DNA of 14,352 nucleotides. It comes from CAZSWR01 sp964610885. GTDB taxonomy: Bacteria; Bacteroidota; Ignavibacteria; Kapaibacteriales; UBA2268. The notes below the pieces were generated by a model. That model did no database searches. It was not told the origin of the DNA and saw nothing but the letters and a program-made list of their open reading frames with translations. Both the position numbers and the translations under genes were made by a program. Below, in pieces: positions 1-8,021 of the stretch. The stretch lies in the NCBI GenBank assembly GCA_964610885.1, contig CAZSWR010000087.1:1-14352 (forward strand). The letters are read 5' to 3'. Each line of letters starts with the position of its first letter. Within the stretch, counting starts at the first letter, position 1.

Positions 1-26
1 TTTCCTTTCTGCTGACAAATCTAAAA

Positions 27-59
27 AGTCCTACTACCATTCCAAATGATAGTAGGACT
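27..59 (-). terminator. Hairpin downstream of uvrA, also an interspersed palindrome
   Basis: Arms 27-41 and 45-59 pair at 14 of 15 positions (one C/A mismatch at 37/49) around the loop CCA. Read on the minus strand the hairpin is followed by TTTTAGATTT, so it can act as the rho-independent terminator of uvrA, whose stop lies 44 nt before it. The same hairpin family, with the core ACCATTCCAAATG, recurs at 9147-9179. It is therefore probably a dispersed repeat used as a terminator and not a sequence unique to uvrA. Confidence 0.65.
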
Positions 60-95
60 AACTAATTATATATCACTAACTTTCAAAATTCCGCG

Positions 96-126
96 AAATC
101 CCTTAATCCGCTGTAATCCGCGATTC
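96..126. repeat. Repeat-like segment overlapping the uvrA stop codon
   Basis: The octamer TAATCCGC occurs at 104-111 and again at 114-121, in a run of AATCCGC/AATCCC-type units that covers the last codons of uvrA and its stop. From memory this resembles the 'GGATTACnnnGGATTA' type of intergenic repeat common in environmental Bacteroidota and relatives. No second copy lies in this window, so the assignment is tentative. Confidence 0.35.
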
Positions 127-2931
127 AGACGTGTTTTTAAAAAACTCTGCCAAAGCGCGGCCGGTCAGCGAGTTCGTGGCTTGGGCGATCTGTTCGGGCG
201 TGCCCTTGGCGATTATTTCTCCGCCTTTGGCTCCGGCCTCCGGCCCGAGGTCGATGACCCAGTCCGCCGCCGCGATAACGTGCAGGTTGTGCTCGATGAT
301 CACTACTGTGTGACCCTTGTCCGTCAGCCGGCGGAAACAATCCAGAAGCGTGGAAATATCGTCCAAATGCAGGCCCGTGGTCGGCTCGTCGAAAATGAAA
401 AGCGTTGGCTCGGAGCTGAAGGTGTCCAAATGCGTCGCCAGCTTGATGCGTTGCGCCTCGCCGCCGGAAAGCATAGAGCTGGGCTGCCCCAATTGCAAAT
501 AGCCCAAACCGACGTCGTGGAGTATCTGTAGCTTTTTGCTTAGTTTGTTCTCGAGCTTGAAGAATTCCAAAGCCTCATCGACCGTCATGGCGAGCACATC
601 GACAATCGATTTCCCGTTGAACAGGATTGAACGGGTTTCCTTTTTGTAGCGAGTCCCTTTGCAAGCTTCGCATTCCAGGTGCACATCCGGCAGGAACTGC
701 ATATCCACGGTTACAGTGCCTTCGCCCTCGCAAACGTCGCAGCGGCCGCCGGGCACGTTGAACGAAAAATAGCCTGATTTATAGCCCATCTGGCGGGATG
801 CCTGAGTGTCGGCAAACAGTTCGCGAATCAGGTCGAAACCCTTTGTGTAAGTGATTGGCGTCGAGCGAGAGGACTTGCCAATGGACGATTGATCGACCAT
901 TTCCACGTTCACGATGTGTTCGCGGCCAATCAGTTTTTCGTACAGAGTGCCTTCGTCCGTGTTGGAGTCTGCGTGCGTCATCGCCCTGTGCAGGACGTCC
1001 CGGACCAATGTACTTTTTCCCGAACCGCTCACTCCGGTAACGACCGTGATCAGCCCGATGGGAAACTCCACGCGGTCGATTCGCAGGTTGTGTTTGCGTG
1101 GCTCTTCGATAATTATCTTCTTCGCTGTTGGCTTCAATCGCTCTTTGGGCATCGGGATTTGTATTTTGCCGGTTATATAATCCGCTGTGAGCGAACCCTG
1201 GGCCGAATACAATTCAGCGGTTGGACCGGCGTACATGAGGTTCCCGCCGTGGCGCCCAGCCTTCGGGCCGAGGTCGATCAGATAGTCCGAACGCTTGATT
1301 ATATCGGGGTCGTGCTCCACTACGACGACAGTATTGCCGAGGTTTCTCAATTTGAAAAGAATACTGAGCAGCCTTTCCGTGTCGCGTGGATGCAGCCCAA
1401 TGCTGGGTTCGTCCAGCACGTAGAGCGTGCCCACGAGGGACGATCCGAGAGCTGTCGAGAGGTTGATCCGCTGCGATTCGCCGCCCGAAAGAGTGTGCGA
1501 AAGGCGGTCGAGCGTCAGGTAGCCCAGACCGATTTCTGTTAATAGTTCCAGACGCCAAGTGATTTCTTTGACCAACGTACCGGCGACTTGGGTTTCGTAG
1601 TCGCTGAGTTCCAAATTTTTGAAAAAAGCAAATACATCGTCGAGGGGCATTTTTACTAACTTTGGTATATTCACTCCTCGGATGAACACCTGCCGAGCGG
1701 ACGAGCGCAACCGAGAACCGCCGCATTTGGGGCAAGTAGTGAATCCGCGATAGCGGCTGATTAGTATTCTGTTCTGAATTTTGTAGTTCTTTTCCTCGAG
1801 GTCTTTGAAGTATCCTCGAATTCCTTCGTAGGTGCCGTCGCCCTCCCAGACGATGGCCTTCTGCTCGTCGGTCAGCTTGCTGTATGGCACGTCGATAGGA
1901 ATGCAGGCGCGGCTACAGGCGCGGATCAGGTCGCGCATGTATGGCTGGCCGGTCGGCGTCCGATATGGTGAAATTGCATTGTTCTTTAGCGACTTTGTAC
2001 GGTCTGGCACCACGAGCGCTTCGTCGATATCGATTGTCCGCCCGAAGCCTTGGCAATTGTGGCAGGCGCCGTATGGATTATTGAAAGAAAAGAGTTTCGG
2101 TTGCGGTTCTTGGAAAATGATTTCGCAATCGTTGCATTCATAGACAGTACTGAAGCGCCTGCGCTCGCCGGTGGAGCCAATAAGGACGAAGATTCGGCCA
2201 TTTCCTGAGCGGAATGCTGCCTCGATGGAGTCGGTGACCCTCGTAACCGCTTCGTCTGTGTGGCGAATGATTGCGCGGTCCGCCAGCACGAAAATGTCCG
2301 ACGGGTTTGTATCTTTGCTTGGCTTGAATCCTTCGGCCTCAATGATTTCGTCGGAGCCGGCCAGCATCAGGCGGAAATAGCCGAGTTTTTTGATAGATTC
2401 AATATTCTCTTTTGCAGACTTGGCGATTTGTGGCAATTGGAACAGTATATGGATTTTTTCGCCATCGCTGAGTTTCATCAGGTCATCGACGACTAACTGC
2501 GGAGTGTCCTTCCGGACTGGCTTGCCGCATGTGCAAATCGTTTGCCCGATTCGGGCATAAAGCACTCGTAGGTAGTCATAGACCTCGGTGCTGGTGCCGA
2601 CGGTGGAGCGGGGATTCTTGCTCGGTGTGTTTTGCTCGATAGCGATTGCTGGAGGCAGTCCCGTAATGGATTCCACGTCCGGTTTGGCAAGCCTTTCGAG
2701 GAACTGGCGGGCGTATGACGAAAGGGATTCGACGAAGCGCCTTTGGCCCTCTGCGTAGAGCGTATCGAACGCCAAGGTGGATTTGCCCGAGCCGCTCACT
2801 CCAGTGATAACAGAGAGCGAGTTATGCGGGATGTCAACAGAAACATTCTTCAAATTGTGGAGCTTTGCGCCCCGGATCGAGAGCAATTTGCCTTTGTTTG
2901 GTTCGGCTTTCTGTGCCTTAGTCTTTCCCAT
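103..2931 (-). CDS. uvrA: UvrA, excinuclease ABC subunit A
   Basis: This is the DNA-damage recognition ATPase of nucleotide excision repair, which loads UvrB on lesions in the cytoplasm. The 942-aa product has the usual family length and two ABC modules. Module one has Walker A GVSGSGKST at about 44-52, signature LSGGESQR at 481 and Walker B LYVLDEP at 503. Module two has Walker A at 633-641, LSGGEAQR at 821 and LFIFDEP at 844. Zinc-binding cysteine pairs are visible at C266/C269 with C290/C293 and at C731/C734 with C754/C757; a CPKC motif lies at 400-403. The start is the ATG at 2931, about 14 residues before the conserved LxIRGAxxHNLK segment. An in-frame ATG at 2952 is possible, and a TTG at 3003 is unlikely; none has a strong ribosome site. 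The gene follows the lipoprotein gene by 93 nt on the same strand. Its last codons appear to lie in a dispersed repeat. Confidence 0.97.
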   Translation of the reverse strand: MGKTKAQKAEPNKGKLLSIRGAKLHNLKNVSVDIPHNSLSVITGVSGSGKSTLAFDTLYAEGQRRFVESLSSYARQFLERLAKPDVESITGLPPAIAIEQNTPSKNPRSTVGTSTEVYDYLRVLYARIGQTICTCGKPVRKDTPQLVVDDLMKLSDGEKIHILFQLPQIAKSAKENIESIKKLGYFRLMLAGSDEIIEAEGFKPSKDTNPSDIFVLADRAIIRHTDEAVTRVTDSIEAAFRSGNGRIFVLIGSTGERRRFSTVYECNDCEIIFQEPQPKLFSFNNPYGACHNCQGFGRTIDIDEALVVPDRTKSLKNNAISPYRTPTGQPYMRDLIRACSRACIPIDVPYSKLTDEQKAIVWEGDGTYEGIRGYFKDLEEKNYKIQNRILISRYRGFTTCPKCGGSRLRSSARQVFIRGVNIPKLVKMPLDDVFAFFKNLELSDYETQVAGTLVKEITWRLELLTEIGLGYLTLDRLSHTLSGGESQRINLSTALGSSLVGTLYVLDEPSIGLHPRDTERLLSILFKLRNLGNTVVVVEHDPDIIKRSDYLIDLGPKAGRHGGNLMYAGPTAELYSAQGSLTADYITGKIQIPMPKERLKPTAKKIIIEEPRKHNLRIDRVEFPIGLITVVTGVSGSGKSTLVRDVLHRAMTHADSNTDEGTLYEKLIGREHIVNVEMVDQSSIGKSSRSTPITYTKGFDLIRELFADTQASRQMGYKSGYFSFNVPGGRCDVCEGEGTVTVDMQFLPDVHLECEACKGTRYKKETRSILFNGKSIVDVLAMTVDEALEFFKLENKLSKKLQILHDVGLGYLQLGQPSSMLSGGEAQRIKLATHLDTFSSEPTLFIFDEPTTGLHLDDISTLLDCFRRLTDKGHTVVIIEHNLHVIAAADWVIDLGPEAGAKGGEIIAKGTPEQIAQATNSLTGRALAEFFKNTSESRITAD

Positions 2932-3024
2932 TTGCGTCCAAAGATTGATCATACAGTTTGCGATTTGCGAATAGGCAAAATGCCCCGAAATCAGCAAATA
3001 CAATCGAGCAAATTAAGGAATTTT

Positions 3025-4287
3025 TCAATAAAAAAGAACAGAATTCGGATTGATACCTGTGGAAAATCGGAATTTCGGTTGCGATAGGTCGCCGGCAGAG
3101 TAAACAATTATCTCGCCTTTGACCGCATAGGTTTTGGCATTCCCGATCCAAAACGAGTTATCGAAAGGAGAAATCGATACAGAATACCAGATGTGGCTTT
3201 TGTTGGGGTTGTCGATGATTTTCTCGGCCGAGAGATCGCGGCGGCCGATCGGGACTGACCACAACCCGTCATTGTTCAGGTAATAGAGTGTGTCCCCGGC
3301 GTTGTTTTGCTTCAGCGAATGGGCGGAACAGCGGAAGCGGCGAATCTCAGAGAAATCGTCGATGTTGTACTCCACAATGCCGCCGACTGAGTCTTTGGCC
3401 GATGGAAGGTGGTAATAGACTGCGTAGAGGCGGCGGTTGGACTTGTTGTACAATACTTCAATGGGATTCGGCCCGCAATACATGTTGGTAATAACACTGC
3501 TGTTAATTGTGTTGATAACCGATATCGTGCCGGCCAGTGGTTTATCTGCCAAATAATCGCCATAGCCTGAATTGGCAACGAAAATCAGGTCGCCCACTCC
3601 GGCGATGCCTTCGGGCGCCGGGCCAACTCGGATCTTGGTTGGGTAGAGCGCCAGCGTGGTCGGATTGAAAACAGTAACAGACGAATCGTAGAGGTTCGTG
3701 ATGTATGCTTTTTCACGATTCTGTACGTATATCTTTCGTGGCGCTGGGTCTCCGTCCAGTTTTATCATCCCGACCGAGCGGAAATCCGAGAGGCGAATTG
3801 CGTAGATGACGCCGGCAGTGGTAACGGAAACGAAAGCAGTATCGCCGAAACGGGCAAATGAGTACGCAAGGTCGCCGATGTGCAACCCCGGATTTGCGGC
3901 CGCAAATATGTTTTCAAACAGTGAATCTTTTGCTAAATCGTAGCAATCAATTCGCGAATTGTCCATATTCCAGATGCCTTCGCACAGTACGTAGGCTTTT
4001 TGGTTGCCGGAGCTGATAGAGCCGCTCGCGGCCGGGGCATTGGGGTCGCTGACGCACCCGCCGGACAGAAGGGCCAAGCACGCAACAATGCAAATCAGGA
4101 TTACACCAAATTGTTTATTAAAATTTGATATATTCGCTATACCCTCATCCCCGGCCCTTCTCCCGACGGGAGAAGGAAGTAAGAAAACGTGTTTTGATGT
4201 AAGTCCCTTTCGCCCTTTGGGAGAAAGGGATTTAGGGATTGAGGGCTTTTCTAACGCACAATTTGGGATTATTCGGGGCTTACGCAT
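3025..4287 (-). CDS. Lipoprotein with a YncE/DUF5074-like beta-propeller
   Basis: The 420-aa product is a predicted lipoprotein. A hydrophobic stretch at about 60-77 ends in LLSGGC, with C78 as the lipidation site. The rest is a run of propeller blades of the YncE/DUF5074 type: 'AYVLCEGIWN...DCYD', 'GDTAFVSV', 'KAYITNLYDSSVTVFNP', 'VGPAPEGIAG', 'IFVANSGYGD', 'TISVINT' and 'GPNPIEV'. Family members are surface or periplasmic proteins with no agreed reaction; binding is a guess. The start is uncertain. The only standard in-frame start codon before the hydrophobic segment is the ATG at 4287, which leaves an unusually long 59-residue N-region. Residues 15-49 of it are encoded by a 104-nt inverted-repeat element (4142-4245), and no ATG, GTG or TTG lies in frame between that element and the hydrophobic segment. 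The ATG has no clear ribosome site and stands 25 nt after the terminator of the preceding gene. Confidence 0.8.
   Translation of the reverse strand: MRKPRIIPNCALEKPSIPKSLSPKGRKGLTSKHVFLLPSPVGRRAGDEGIANISNFNKQFGVILICIVACLALLSGGCVSDPNAPAASGSISSGNQKAYVLCEGIWNMDNSRIDCYDLAKDSLFENIFAAANPGLHIGDLAYSFARFGDTAFVSVTTAGVIYAIRLSDFRSVGMIKLDGDPAPRKIYVQNREKAYITNLYDSSVTVFNPTTLALYPTKIRVGPAPEGIAGVGDLIFVANSGYGDYLADKPLAGTISVINTINSSVITNMYCGPNPIEVLYNKSNRRLYAVYYHLPSAKDSVGGIVEYNIDDFSEIRRFRCSAHSLKQNNAGDTLYYLNNDGLWSVPIGRRDLSAEKIIDNPNKSHIWYSVSISPFDNSFWIGNAKTYAVKGEIIVYSAGDLSQPKFRFSTGINPNSVLFY
4142..4245. repeat. 104-nt palindromic interspersed element (MITE/REP-like)
   Basis: The ends are near-inverted (CCCTCATCCC at 4142-4151, GGGATTGAGGG at 4235-4245). 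Inside are two hairpins. Arms CCTTCTCCC/GGGAGAAGG lie at 4156-4164 and 4168-4176 around a 3-nt loop. Arms TCCCTTTC/GAAAGGGA lie at 4204-4211 and 4223-4230, with CCC/GGG stacked inside after one mismatch. The layout and the motif 'CCCTCATCCCCGGCC' match, from memory, a family of dispersed repeats common in intergenic DNA of many environmental bacteria. Here it lies in the open frame at the start of the lipoprotein gene. Confidence 0.75.
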
Positions 4288-4311
4288 TTCATTTTATCAT
4301 ATTGATGGAAT

Positions 4312-4343
4312 AAACCCAACCCAAGCGGACTTGGATTGGGTTT
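4312..4343 (-). terminator. Terminator of the metalloprotease gene
   Basis: Arms 4312-4325 (AAACCCAACCCAAG) and 4330-4343 pair at 13 of 14 positions around the loop CGGA. The hairpin begins 26 nt after the stop of the metalloprotease gene on the minus strand and is followed there by TATTCC, the stem itself ending in TTT, so the U-tract is short. With A-rich sequence on the other side it could also work on the plus strand. Confidence 0.7.
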
Positions 4344-4368
4344 AAAATATTAAATCGTCAGCAATTGA

Positions 4369-6243
4369 TTATCTAACGATGCTCAAAGGATATGTATAAG
4401 TTCCATCTGCGTGGCGCACTCTGACGAAGTACATGCCATTTGCCGAAGGAGTGTTGATATCGAACGATTTGTGGCCTTCGGTCATCATTTCGTTTGCAAT
4501 AGTCGAAACGACGTAGCCGGTCATATCGACCAATTCAATCGTTGCCGAACCGGATTTAACCAAATCGAAGCTAAAGTTTGTGCAGCCATTCGATGGGTTG
4601 GCATAAGCGACATTCTTCAGAAGCGAGTTGTTGCCGGCGGGTGTTTCCTCGACGGGGTTATAGTCTGGCACGAGTTCCAAAGTGTAGTATTCGTCCAAAA
4701 GGTTGACACCATTGTTCATATTCACGCAAAGGAGAACGGCTGTTTTGTACGTTGAACAATCTCTCACGTCAAAAACGTATTTACCGTCTTGGAGAGTTGG
4801 CCGTTCGACTTTGAGCATAGTAGGAGCAGCGGATTTGTCGAAACGGACAAGGACGAAGTCCATTTCATCGATCGAGATCATCTTGCTGAGTGTGAGTTTG
4901 TAATTGTAAAGAGGCGATACAATCTTAATATTGTTGCAGCCATGCCTTTTCAATGTTTTTTTCGATGTGGGATCTGTATAGGAATTGAATTCGATTTTTT
5001 CTACTGTTTCAGTTGAAGAAATAGTAATAGTCTTTTCGAATGTAATTGCTCGCCCGAGGCGGCTTTGCCAATATGTTTTAAGGGCACTGGCGTTTTCGAA
5101 ACCATAAGTTTCATCGCTTTTGCCCAACCCAAGCATCGCAAGCCCGGTATAGACGTCTCTTGTTGTCTCCGAGAAAGATGTTCCGTACTGCGAAAGAACG
5201 CTATTATAGATGCCGATGTAGTTAGCTAAATAATTATTTCTGTCCGTTTCATTTGTATATGGCGGAATGAATGCTTTATAGAGTTTTGGAATAATATCAT
5301 TTCCTTTCTTTTCCGAAAGGAAGCGATGGAAAACCCATGAAGAATACCAGCGGTTATTGTATGTTGATGTCTCTGTGCCTTCGGTGTTATTGTAGTCCAT
5401 TGGCCCTTCGGGGTTGGTTATTACATCTGAGTACTGCATATATTGGTTGATTCCAGGATATATGGTTGTTTCCGCCCAAACGGCACAACCTTCTTTGCAC
5501 GAAGTGATCATGCCAAGGTCGTATCCGAATTGGGTAGCGTGCATGAATTCGTGGGCGCAAGTGATTCTGATATTATTAAACTCAGTTATTTTGGTTGGCT
5601 TCGATTCGAAGTCGCGGAAATTGCTGTTGATTGTCAGTGATGCGATATAAGCATTTTTCTCTACGATATCGGGTGTGGCTGGATTGTCTCCAACCGGGTT
5701 GCCGGTAGAGGAGATTGGCGACACGGGCGAACAGAAGCCGTAAATTCCAGCGCCGCGGTTGGCGCAAGCTGTTCTCGATACGTTAACGGAGAATTTTTGG
5801 CCATTCCTGATGAATACTTTTGTGAATCCCATCTCCTGATAACGCTCGTAAAGAGAATCGAGGCAGTTGGCCAGCACATCGATGTAGTCAGGAACGCCGT
5901 GGTCATTAGTGCAGGTGATGTCCACACTGTCCGTGCCAGATGTCGAATAGTAAACCTGGAAGTACCCCTTCGGCGAATTGTAAGTTGTAGTATAAGCAGC
6001 TGTGGTTGATTTGCTAAAATACTCCAGAGCTGCATCGGTCAGTTTCGACTTGTTCAGCTCCACATCGACCAAGAACATTGTAAGGTCGTTGGAACGGCTG
6101 GGCGGTGAATTTCGAATTGTGTTGAACCTATTGATCATCTGAGCTGAATATGTTGCTTTCTGCACTTCGGTGTATTTTTCCTGGCCGAACGCCAATGATG
6201 AAAGCAACACAAGAGCTAGAACGCAAGTCGTGATTGTACGCAT
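4369..6243 (-). CDS. Secreted MXAN_6640-like putative metalloprotease with T9SS-like C-terminal domain
   Basis: The 624-aa product has an N-terminal signal peptide (basic start, hydrophobic 5-18, likely cleavage after the FG of AFGQ at about 20). The zinc-protease motif HEFMH is at 231-235. It is followed by ATQFGYD and then EGCAVWAE at 251-258, where E251 is the likely third metal ligand. This 'AHEFxHAxQFxYD...EGxAxWxE' arrangement is that of the MXAN_6640-type putative metalloproteases. The last 80 or so residues ('NPSNGCTNFSFDL', 'ATIELVDMTGYVVSTI', 'NGMYFVRVRHADGTYTYPLSIVR') look like a type A T9SS sorting domain, so export to the cell surface or medium is inferred. The start is the ATG at 6243 with ribosome site AAGGAG six bases upstream; the open frame continues to 6417 but lacks such a site there. 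The gene stands alone between a predicted promoter (6445-6475) and a terminator (4312-4343). The substrate is unknown. Confidence 0.85.
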   Translation of the reverse strand: MRTITTCVLALVLLSSLAFGQEKYTEVQKATYSAQMINRFNTIRNSPPSRSNDLTMFLVDVELNKSKLTDAALEYFSKSTTAAYTTTYNSPKGYFQVYYSTSGTDSVDITCTNDHGVPDYIDVLANCLDSLYERYQEMGFTKVFIRNGQKFSVNVSRTACANRGAGIYGFCSPVSPISSTGNPVGDNPATPDIVEKNAYIASLTINSNFRDFESKPTKITEFNNIRITCAHEFMHATQFGYDLGMITSCKEGCAVWAETTIYPGINQYMQYSDVITNPEGPMDYNNTEGTETSTYNNRWYSSWVFHRFLSEKKGNDIIPKLYKAFIPPYTNETDRNNYLANYIGIYNSVLSQYGTSFSETTRDVYTGLAMLGLGKSDETYGFENASALKTYWQSRLGRAITFEKTITISSTETVEKIEFNSYTDPTSKKTLKRHGCNNIKIVSPLYNYKLTLSKMISIDEMDFVLVRFDKSAAPTMLKVERPTLQDGKYVFDVRDCSTYKTAVLLCVNMNNGVNLLDEYYTLELVPDYNPVEETPAGNNSLLKNVAYANPSNGCTNFSFDLVKSGSATIELVDMTGYVVSTIANEMMTEGHKSFDINTPSANGMYFVRVRHADGTYTYPLSIVR

Positions 6244-6444
6244 GGAGGACTCCTTGTGGTTTATTTTATTAAAATTGTCATTCTCTTCAAATAAAAATAT
6301 AAGACAGAAAGCATAAGCCGCGGGGCTTAGTTCCCATCTTGTATTGTTTGCGAGTAAGTGGCCGGCTCTACGAACTTCTATTCCTTTGTGCCTGAACGGG
6401 TCCGAAACCCAAAACAAACAATGGAATGCACACTACACCCAATT
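6244..6444 (-). other. Long predicted 5' leader of the metalloprotease gene
   Basis: About 200 nt separate the predicted promoter from the start codon. The part at 6300-6420 is richer in G+C than its surroundings and stays open in the frame of the downstream gene. It contains a perfect 6-bp hairpin, TAAGCC/GGCTTA at 6314-6329 with loop GCGG. I see no known riboswitch. The segment could be a structured leader or a dispersed repeat. Only the ribosome site AAGGAG at 6250-6255 is a clear signal. Confidence 0.35.
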
Positions 6445-6475
6445 CAAAAATACGGCTATCCTATCAAAAAAACAA
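6445..6475 (-). promoter_or_regulatory. Bacteroidota-type promoter for the metalloprotease gene
   Basis: On the minus strand TATTTTTG (6452-6445) fits the -7 consensus TAnnTTTG of the Bacteroidota primary sigma factor. A TTG (6475-6473) lies 20 nt upstream, as expected for the -33 element. Transcription would begin near 6440. Assigned from motif and spacing only. Confidence 0.5.
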
Positions 6476-6559
6476 TATAATTCTTATGGTAACGCAATTT
6501 TACAATTGCTTTGCAAATGATGCAAAAGAGAATAAACTTGTAAACACGCATGAGTATTT

Positions 6560-6591
6560 TTTGGTGAAAAGAATATTAAAACCTAATTTTG
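6560..6591 (+). promoter_or_regulatory. Bacteroidota-type promoter for gcvPA
   Basis: TTTG at 6560-6563 and TAATTTTG at 6584-6591 are separated by 20 nt, matching TTTG-N19-21-TAnnTTTG. This implies a start of transcription near 6597 and a leader of about 70 nt, ending in the ribosome site AGGAG at 6656-6660, eight bases before the ATG of gcvPA. Confidence 0.6.
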
Positions 6592-6668
6592 TATGATTGG
6601 ATTCTGCGGAATCTCCTTTTGCTATTGGAATTGATTTTAACTATATATCTAAATGAGGAGTTTACAAA

Positions 6669-8006
6669 ATGTCTTTCATACCGAACACAGACAATGACCG
6701 TAAACAAATGCTCGATGCAATCGGCGTCGGTTCATTCGAGGAACTGATCAACAATTTGCCAAGCGAAATTCGCCTGAAGGGCGAGTTGAACTTGCCGAAT
6801 AAAATGTCGGAATTCGAGGTTTCGAAAATGCTCTCCGAATACGCCGCCAAGAACGTTTCTTCGGCCACGCACACCTGCTTCATGGGCGGCGGCGCATACG
6901 ACCACTTTATTCCGGCCGTCGTTGGATTCGTCCTCGACCGCCCCGAATTCAAAACTGCCTACACGCCATACCAAGCCGAAGTGTCGCAGGGTACGCTGCA
7001 AGCAATGTACGAATTCCAGTCGATGATTTGCGCAATGACCGGAATGGACGCCGCAAATGCCTCGATGTACGATTGCGGTACGAGCATTGCCGAGGCTTGC
7101 CTTATGGCCCACGCCCACAACCGCCGCAGCGAAATTGTTTACGCCGGCACGGTCAACCCTCATTACCGCAATGTGGTTTCGTCCGTAACCCAGGGCAAGA
7201 ACCTTACCTTCAAATCGGCCATCGCCGAGGACGGAACATGCGACATGGCAGCCCTCGCTTCAATGGTTAGCGATGCCACTTCGGCCGTCGTCGTCCAACA
7301 CCCGAACGGCTACGGAACGCTCGAAGACGTCAAAGCAATCGAGAAGATTGCCCACGAACACAAATGCCTCTTCGTCGTCGTTTCCGATATAATCTCGCTC
7401 GGATTGCTCGAAGCTCCCGGCGAATACGGCGCAGACGTCGTCGTGGCCGAAGGCCAAACACTCGGCATTCCGCTTAGCTTTGGCGGTCCCTACCTTGGAA
7501 TCTTTGCCGTAAAGAAAGCATTAGTGCGCAAAATGCCCGGCAGAATCTGCGGCATTACCCAAGATACAACCGGCGACCGCGGCTTCGTGCTGACGCTCCA
7601 AACCAGAGAACAACACATCAAGCGCGAAAATGCCACATCGAACATCTGCTCCAACCAAGGGCTGATGATGCTTGCCGCCACAGTCTATATGGCAACCATG
7701 GGCAAACAAGGCATTCGCGAAACAGCCGAACTCTGCTTGCAGAAAGCTCACTACTTGGCCGAAAATATCAAAAAAATCCCTGGATTCAAAGTCTCTGCCA
7801 AGCCTTTCTTCCGTGAGTTCTTTGTCGAAACTCCTGTGCCCGCATCGGAAATCCTCAAAGCTGCCGAGAAAGAAGGAATCCTCGCCGGTGTTGACACATC
7901 CCGATTCCCCGAGTGCAAGGCCGGACTCCTTGTGGCCGTTACCGAAAAACGCACCAAAGATGAAATGGATAAATACATCGACGTGCTCAAAAAATTCGGA
8001 AAATAA
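6669..8006 (+). CDS. gcvPA: Glycine dehydrogenase (decarboxylating) subunit 1, GcvPA
   Basis: The 445-aa product is the N-terminal half of the two-subunit P-protein of the glycine cleavage system, which decarboxylates glycine and passes the aminomethyl group to lipoyl-GcvH. The length matches the family (about 445-450 aa). Hallmarks are FMGGGAYDHFIP at 71-82, TAYTPYQAEVSQGTLQ at 96-111, EFQ and TGMDAANASMYD at 124-135, and GTSIAEACLMA after it. The fold is that of PLP-dependent aminotransferases, but the PLP-binding lysine is known to sit in GcvPB, so this subunit alone should be inactive. The start is the ATG at 6669 with AGGAG upstream. The gene has its own predicted promoter and a strong terminator (8022-8063). 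No gcvPB, gcvH or gcvT lies in the window, so these must be elsewhere in the genome. Confidence 0.96.
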   Translation: MSFIPNTDNDRKQMLDAIGVGSFEELINNLPSEIRLKGELNLPNKMSEFEVSKMLSEYAAKNVSSATHTCFMGGGAYDHFIPAVVGFVLDRPEFKTAYTPYQAEVSQGTLQAMYEFQSMICAMTGMDAANASMYDCGTSIAEACLMAHAHNRRSEIVYAGTVNPHYRNVVSSVTQGKNLTFKSAIAEDGTCDMAALASMVSDATSAVVVQHPNGYGTLEDVKAIEKIAHEHKCLFVVVSDIISLGLLEAPGEYGADVVVAEGQTLGIPLSFGGPYLGIFAVKKALVRKMPGRICGITQDTTGDRGFVLTLQTREQHIKRENATSNICSNQGLMMLAATVYMATMGKQGIRETAELCLQKAHYLAENIKKIPGFKVSAKPFFREFFVETPVPASEILKAAEKEGILAGVDTSRFPECKAGLLVAVTEKRTKDEMDKYIDVLKKFGK

Positions 8007-8021
8007 TTATTCTTGAAACAG

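Noticed and set aside
889..1542. Long open frame on the plus strand opposite uvrA
   Set aside because: It is antisense to highly conserved ABC-ATPase sequence and shows no family pattern or ribosome site; it reflects the codon bias of uvrA.
2932..3003. Upstream TTG start for uvrA
   Set aside because: It adds 24 residues not typical of UvrA and has no ribosome site; ATG starts at 2931 or 2952 fit the family better.
6244..6417. Upstream extension of the metalloprotease by 58 residues
   Set aside because: The ATG at 6243 has a strong AAGGAG site and starts a perfect signal peptide, and the extension would bury that signal internally.
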